The position numbers were made by a program, and so were the translations under genes. A DNA stretch of 64,000 nt, from positions 1,054,001 to 1,118,000 of the forward strand of contig NZ_CP124616.1 of assembly GCF_029958925.1 (NCBI RefSeq). The letters run 5' to 3'. Position 1 is the first letter of the stretch; each line of letters starts with the position of its first letter. Under the pieces are notes generated by a model. The model ran no database searches, was not told the origin of the DNA, and worked only from the letters and a program-made list of their open reading frames with translations. Positions 60,035 to 64,000 of the stretch are shown here, in pieces. This stretch comes from Tropicibacter oceani. Lineage in GTDB: Bacteria; Pseudomonadota; Alphaproteobacteria; Rhodobacterales; Rhodobacteraceae.

Positions 60035-61246
60035 TCAGCCGCGCATCAGGTCGGGCAGCTCGCCGGTCAGGCCTGCGGCTTCGCGGATGAAGTTGCGGCG
60101 CAGGCCCGGGGCGGCATTGACCAGCGCCATGCCGATATCCCGCCCGATGCGCAGCAGGGGGTTGTCGTTGGAAAACAGCCGGTTGAACAGGTCCGTCGCC
60201 GCCGCAAGCGATGCGGTGTCCCAGCGTCGCCAGCTTTGGTAGCGGGCAAGGACCTGCGGGCTGGCGAAGTCTTCGCCCCGGCGCTGGGCGTGGGCGATGA
60301 CATGGGCCAGCGCCGCCACGTCGCGCAGCCCGGCGTTCAGGCCCTGACCGGCAATCGGGTGCATGCCGTGCGCTGCATCCCCGACCAGCGCCATGCGGTC
60401 CGACACAAAGGCATTGGCCAGCGTCAGGTTCAGCGGATAGGTATAGCGCCCCCCGGCAAGGCTGATGTCGCCAAGGAAATCGCCGAACCGCGGGCGCAGG
60501 ATTTCGAGGTATTGTGCCTCGGGCAGGGCGTTGATGGCGCGGGCCTGGGCGTCACGCTCGCTCCAGACGATCGAACTGCGGTTGCCTTTCAGCGGCAGGA
60601 TGGCCAGCGGTCCGGGCGGCAGGAACAGCTGGTGAGCGACCCCGCCGTGGGGCTTTTCATGGGCAATGGCGCAGACCAGCGCGGTCTGGCCATAGGTCCA
60701 GCCCGTGCGCCTGATCCCGGCGCGCGCGCAGGTGCCGCTTTGGCGCCCATCGGCGCCGACCAAAAGCCGCGCCGACAGATCGCGCCCCGAGGCCAGCGTC
60801 ACGGTGACGGAAGACGGGTCAACCTGTTGCGAAACAACGGTTTCGCCGGAAAGGTGGGTGATGTGGTCGCTGGCCTCCATCGCGTCCAGCAGCGCGCGGC
60901 GCAGATACCGGTCCTCGACCATATAGCCCATCGGGGCCTCTTCGATCTCGGCGCTGTCGAAATGCAGACCAAGGAACACGCTGGCATCGCCGACGCGGCC
61001 GTCCGAGACCTTGATTTCGTTTATCGGCTGGGCCAGGTCGGCCAGTCCATCCCACAGCCCCAGCGCCGCCAGCATTCGCTGCGACGACAACGCCAACGCG
61101 TAGGAACGGCCATCGAATTCTGCGGCTTCGCGGGTGGCGACAGGCAGGGCGTCGATGACGGTGGAGCTCAGGCCCGCCTGAGCGGCGGCCAGGGCAAGGG
61201 CAGGGCCGTTCAGACCGCCGCCGACAATGATCAGATCGCTATCCAT
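60035..61246 (-). CDS. ubiH: UbiH/UbiF/COQ6-type FAD monooxygenase
   Basis: A 403-residue flavoprotein hydroxylase for ubiquinone ring modification. The FAD loop is DLIIVGGGLNGPALALAAA at 4-22, the second motif LLVGADGRQSGTCARAG is at about 157-173, and the third VGDAAHGMHPIAGQGLNAGL is near 290. Which ring position it hydroxylates cannot be read from sequence. The start at 61246 gives the standard N-terminus MDSDLIIVGGG; an upstream ATG at 61282 is possible. It is divergent from the amidase gene, 84 bases apart. Confidence 0.92.
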   Translation of the reverse strand: MDSDLIIVGGGLNGPALALAAAQAGLSSTVIDALPVATREAAEFDGRSYALALSSQRMLAALGLWDGLADLAQPINEIKVSDGRVGDASVFLGLHFDSAEIEEAPMGYMVEDRYLRRALLDAMEASDHITHLSGETVVSQQVDPSSVTVTLASGRDLSARLLVGADGRQSGTCARAGIRRTGWTYGQTALVCAIAHEKPHGGVAHQLFLPPGPLAILPLKGNRSSIVWSERDAQARAINALPEAQYLEILRPRFGDFLGDISLAGGRYTYPLNLTLANAFVSDRMALVGDAAHGMHPIAGQGLNAGLRDVAALAHVIAHAQRRGEDFASPQVLARYQSWRRWDTASLAAATDLFNRLFSNDNPLLRIGRDIGMALVNAAPGLRRNFIREAAGLTGELPDLMRG

Positions 61247-61330
61247 GCGGTTGAATATGCGCCCCTTATCGGGATTGTCCATGCGCCGCGCTGCCGCTAC
61301 CTTTCGGGTGACACGGCAGGGGGCCACAGG

Positions 61331-62659
61331 ATGGACTATTCAAAGATGAGCGCGTCGGAACTGGGCCGGGGGATCGGCGCAGGCGAGATTGATCCGGTTG
61401 CGCTGACCAGACATTTTCTGGACGCGATCCAGGCCCATCCGATGGGGCCGCGCATCTATGCCCGCCTGACACCGCAGCGCGCCATGGCCGAGGCCGAAGC
61501 CGCCAAAGTCCGCGCCGCCAATGGCCAGCGCCTTTCGCCGCTGGACGGGATTCCGGTCAGCTGGAAGGACCTGTTCGACACGGCAGGCACGGTGACCGAG
61601 GCGGGATCGCACCTGTTGCGCGGGCGGATTCCGGACCGTGACTCCGAGGTGTTGCGCAGCGCCACCGCGCTGGGGCTGGTCTGTCTTGGCAAGACGCATA
61701 TGTCGGAACTTGCCTTTTCCGGGCTGGGCCTGAACCCGGTGACGCAAAGCCCGCCTTGCGTGAACGACCATGACGCGGTTGCGGGGGGGTCTTCGTCTGG
61801 GGCGGCGGCTTCGGTTGCCTTTGGGCTGGCGGCGGCGGCGGTCGGGTCGGACACCGGCGGATCGGTGCGCATTCCGTCGGTCTGGAACGATCTGGTGGGG
61901 CTCAAGACCACGTCCGGACGGATCAGCCTGAAAGGCGTCGTGCCCTTGGCGGCGCGGTTCGACACGGTGGGGCCGCTGTGCCGCACGGTCGAGGATGCCG
62001 CGCTGATGCTGGCCGCGCTTGAGGGGCGCACGCCCATCGACCTGCGCGGGCAGGGCAGTCTGAAGGGCCGCCGCTTTGCCGTGCTTCAGACCATCGTGAT
62101 GGAGGATCTGCGCGACGCCCCGGCGCGCGCCCATGCCGAGACGCTTGACCGCCTGCGGGCGGCGGGGGCCGAGATTGTCCCGTTTGATTTCCCCGCGATC
62201 GAAGGCCCGATGAAGGACGCCGCCATCCTTTATACGACCGAGGCCTGGGGTACCTGGGGCAAGGCCATCGAGGCCCAGCCGCAGCTGATGTTCGGGCCGA
62301 TCCGCGACCGGTTTGCCGCCGGGGCGCAGTTCACTGGCGCCGATTACGTTGCGGCATGGCAAAGGCTTGAGGCGGCGCGCGCAGACTGGGCCAGGCAGAC
62401 CGCGGGCTTTGACGCGGTGCTTTGTCCGACGGCGCCCAACCTGCCGCCCAAGCTGGACAAGCTGATGCAGCAGGGTGACTACTATGTCACTGAAAACCTG
62501 ATTACTTTGCGTAACACGCGGGTCGGCAACCTGATGGGCGGATGCGCCATCACCCTGCCCACCGGCACCAAAAGCTGTGGTCTTAGCCTGATGGCGCCGC
62601 CGATGGCCGAAGAGCGTCTGCTGCATCTGGCCAAGGCGGTGGAAACCGCGCTGGCCTAA
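61331..62659 (+). CDS. Amidase (amidase signature family, GatA-like)
   Basis: A 442-residue amidase-signature enzyme with the Ser-cisSer-Lys triad: K79 (IPVSWKDLFD), the cis-Ser in AGGSSSGAAAS (S154/S155) and nucleophile S178 (GSDTGGSVRIPS). It hydrolyses small amides; the GatA role in tRNA amidation is unlikely because gatB/gatC are absent and the C-terminus differs. The start at 61331 is a clean ATG; the very long upstream frame is a shadow of ubiH. The 212 bases after the stop contain GC hairpins but no T run or gene. Confidence 0.92.
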   Translation: MDYSKMSASELGRGIGAGEIDPVALTRHFLDAIQAHPMGPRIYARLTPQRAMAEAEAAKVRAANGQRLSPLDGIPVSWKDLFDTAGTVTEAGSHLLRGRIPDRDSEVLRSATALGLVCLGKTHMSELAFSGLGLNPVTQSPPCVNDHDAVAGGSSSGAAASVAFGLAAAAVGSDTGGSVRIPSVWNDLVGLKTTSGRISLKGVVPLAARFDTVGPLCRTVEDAALMLAALEGRTPIDLRGQGSLKGRRFAVLQTIVMEDLRDAPARAHAETLDRLRAAGAEIVPFDFPAIEGPMKDAAILYTTEAWGTWGKAIEAQPQLMFGPIRDRFAAGAQFTGADYVAAWQRLEAARADWARQTAGFDAVLCPTAPNLPPKLDKLMQQGDYYVTENLITLRNTRVGNLMGGCAITLPTGTKSCGLSLMAPPMAEERLLHLAKAVETALA

Positions 62660-62871
62660 TCCGGCAGCGGCCTCTGCGCCGCGCGGCGGCGCGCAGTGCC
62701 CCTGTCCCGGCGGGGCAGGGGGGCAGTCGCCGAAGCCGTTATGCGACATTCCCGCCACAAGCCCGGGGCATGGCCGCAAGATTCTGGACAGAACCCCCTC
62801 AAATTCCGTATCCTGCCAGAAAGCGGGGCGACAACGATCCCGCCGTCCGAGGCAGTAAAAAGCGAAATCCT

Positions 62872-64000
62872 ATGTTCCCCGAGCGGTTCTCGAACCTACC
62901 GGCCTATGCGTTCCCGCGTTTGCGCGCCCTTTTGGACGTGCATGAACCGGGTGGGCCGGTGCGGCACATGTCGATTGGTGAACCCAAGCACCCGTTTCCT
63001 GCGTGGATCAGCCAGATCATCGCGGACAATGCCGCCGATTTCGGCCGCTATCCGCCGAACGAAGGCACGCCGGAACTGCGCGCCGCCATCGCGGGCTGGG
63101 TGCAGCGGCGCTTTGACGTCGCCCTTGACCCCGACACGCAGATCATGGCCGCGAACGGCACCCGAGAGGCCCTGTACAACGCCGGCATGGCGCTGTGCCC
63201 GGAAACCAAGGACGGCCAGCGTCCGGCGGTGCTGATGCCCAATCCGTTCTACCAGGTTTACATGATCTCGGCGATTTCGGTCGGGGCGCAGCCGGTCTTT
63301 GTGCCGGCGACGGGCGATACCGGGCATCTGCCCGATTATGCCGCCCTGCCCGAGGAAACGCTGAAGCGCGCCGCGCTGTGCTATATCTGTTCGCCCGCAA
63401 ACCCGCAGGGCGTGATGGCCGACGATGCCTATTGGGAAACCTTGATCGACCTGGCCGAACGGTACGATTTCCAGATCCTGGCCGATGAATGCTATTCCGA
63501 GATCTACCGCGATGCGCCGCCGACCGGCGTGCTGACCGTGGCGCGCCGCATGGGCGCCGATCCTGAGCGGGTGGTGAGCTTTCATTCGCTGTCGAAACGA
63601 TCCAGCGTGCCGGGGCTGCGATCCGGCTTTGTCGCGGGCGGGCCGGGCAGCATTGCGCGGATGAAGCAACTGCGCGCCTATTCCGGGGCGCCGATCCCGC
63701 TGCCGCTGCAGGCAGCCAGCGCCGCCCTTTGGCAGGACGAGGCGCATGTGGTGCAAAACCGCGCGCTGTACGTTGCGAAATACGAACTGGCTGACCGGAT
63801 TTTCGGGAATGTCCCGGGCTACATGGCGCCGCGGGCGGGCATGTTCCTGTGGCTGCCTGTCGAAGATGGCGAAGCGGCCACCCTGAAGCTGTGGCAGCAA
63901 ACCGGTGTTCGGGTCCTGCCCGGCGAATACCTGTCCAAGGACACGGCGCAGGGCAATCCCGGCAAGGGCTTTGTCAGGGTGGCGATCGTCGCCCCCCATG
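62872..64000 (+). CDS. Aminotransferase, DapC-like (succinyldiaminopimelate type), C-terminus outside window
   Basis: The first 376 codons of a fold-type I PLP aminotransferase; the gene runs off the right edge. The PLP lysine is K242 (FHSLSKRSSVPGLRSG), with NGTREALYNAGMA (94-106), CSPANPQGVM (173-182) and ADECYSEIY (204-212) forming the cofactor pocket. The N-terminus MFPERFSNLPAYAFPRLRAL and the segment SIGEPKHPFP fit the DapC branch of lysine/diaminopimelate synthesis, but a general aminotransferase cannot be excluded. A dapD gene beyond the edge would support the assignment. Confidence 0.88.
   Translation, partial: MFPERFSNLPAYAFPRLRALLDVHEPGGPVRHMSIGEPKHPFPAWISQIIADNAADFGRYPPNEGTPELRAAIAGWVQRRFDVALDPDTQIMAANGTREALYNAGMALCPETKDGQRPAVLMPNPFYQVYMISAISVGAQPVFVPATGDTGHLPDYAALPEETLKRAALCYICSPANPQGVMADDAYWETLIDLAERYDFQILADECYSEIYRDAPPTGVLTVARRMGADPERVVSFHSLSKRSSVPGLRSGFVAGGPGSIARMKQLRAYSGAPIPLPLQAASAALWQDEAHVVQNRALYVAKYELADRIFGNVPGYMAPRAGMFLWLPVEDGEAATLKLWQQTGVRVLPGEYLSKDTAQGNPGKGFVRVAIVAPH

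Noticed and set aside
59819-61330. Long N-terminal extension of the amidase frame
   Set aside because: The upstream 500 codons are antisense to ubiH and an SDR. Amidase homology starts at the ATG at 61331.
1-64000. Prophage, insertion sequence, toxin-antitoxin or defence island
   Set aside because: No transposase, integrase, restriction, Cas, Abi or toxin-antitoxin pair was recognised. The NYN protein is a putative RNase but lacks a partner typical of toxin-antitoxin modules.

Overview
The window looks like a chromosomal segment of an alphaproteobacterium of the Rhodobacteraceae, most likely the Roseobacter group. The support is high GC with strong third-position bias, the gene run folK-rpoZ-rsh-DUF2062-pdxJ-acpS-lepB-rnc-era-DUF1491-recO, lineage-typical DUF1491/DUF2125/DUF3429 proteins, a TRAP sugar-acid locus and a choline (choXWV-type) ABC importer. 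Genus cannot be fixed from sequence reading alone. About 70 genes are packed tightly, many joined by 1-4 base stop/start overlaps. I saw no rRNA, tRNA, CRISPR array, insertion sequence, prophage or integrase. Most very long antisense ORFs are GC-driven shadows of real genes.

Layout: 1-6.8 kb holds a truncated FAD reductase, a Prx5-type peroxiredoxin, a ridA-GDPD-acyltransferase-PCD operon and a PrtD/HlyD type I exporter pair. 6.9-12.6 kb holds mlaA-mlaC (outer-membrane lipid asymmetry), a class A penicillin-binding protein, and glnK-amtB (ammonium uptake). 12.7-20.9 kb is a sugar-acid catabolic locus: L-idonate-type dehydrogenase, TRAP importer dctMQP, GntR regulator, then divergent uxuA-uxuB and a second GntR regulator. 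21.0-33.0 kb, almost entirely minus strand, is housekeeping: moaE, moaD, pgsA, recO, DUF1491, era, a DMT transporter, rnc, lepB, acpS, pdxJ, DUF2062, rsh, rpoZ, folK.

33.1-45.6 kb is a mixed stretch: an NYN-domain protein, a YqaA-like membrane protein, cytochrome c, ispH, LysE, DUF3429, a methyltransferase, rnhA, a TRIC-like protein, a PatB-type aminotransferase, three consecutive peptide deformylase genes followed by fmt, two tiny membrane proteins, a glutathionyl-hydroquinone reductase and a stand-alone receiver domain. It also carries most of the intergenic repeats. 45.8-56.1 kb has a lytic transglycosylase, adenine deaminase, and the choline importer, whose binding protein (choX) is separated from choWV by an outer-membrane DUF481 protein, a NIT-domain chemoreceptor and a GST. 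56.1-64 kb holds an enoyl-CoA hydratase-like protein with an SDR, DUF2125, another SDR, a UbiH-type hydroxylase, an amidase and a truncated DapC-like aminotransferase.

No complete and obviously new system (defence island, biosynthetic cluster, mobile element) is evident. The most unusual items are: (i) the third deformylase paralogue, which has lost the zinc-ligand Cys and the catalytic Glu; (ii) a tandem ~100 bp repeat after rnhA with two hairpins per unit; (iii) a possible methyltransferase start remnant embedded in a repeat-rich gap; (iv) a dispersed intergenic hairpin family with at least six copies; and (v) a crotonase-fold protein lacking both catalytic glutamates.
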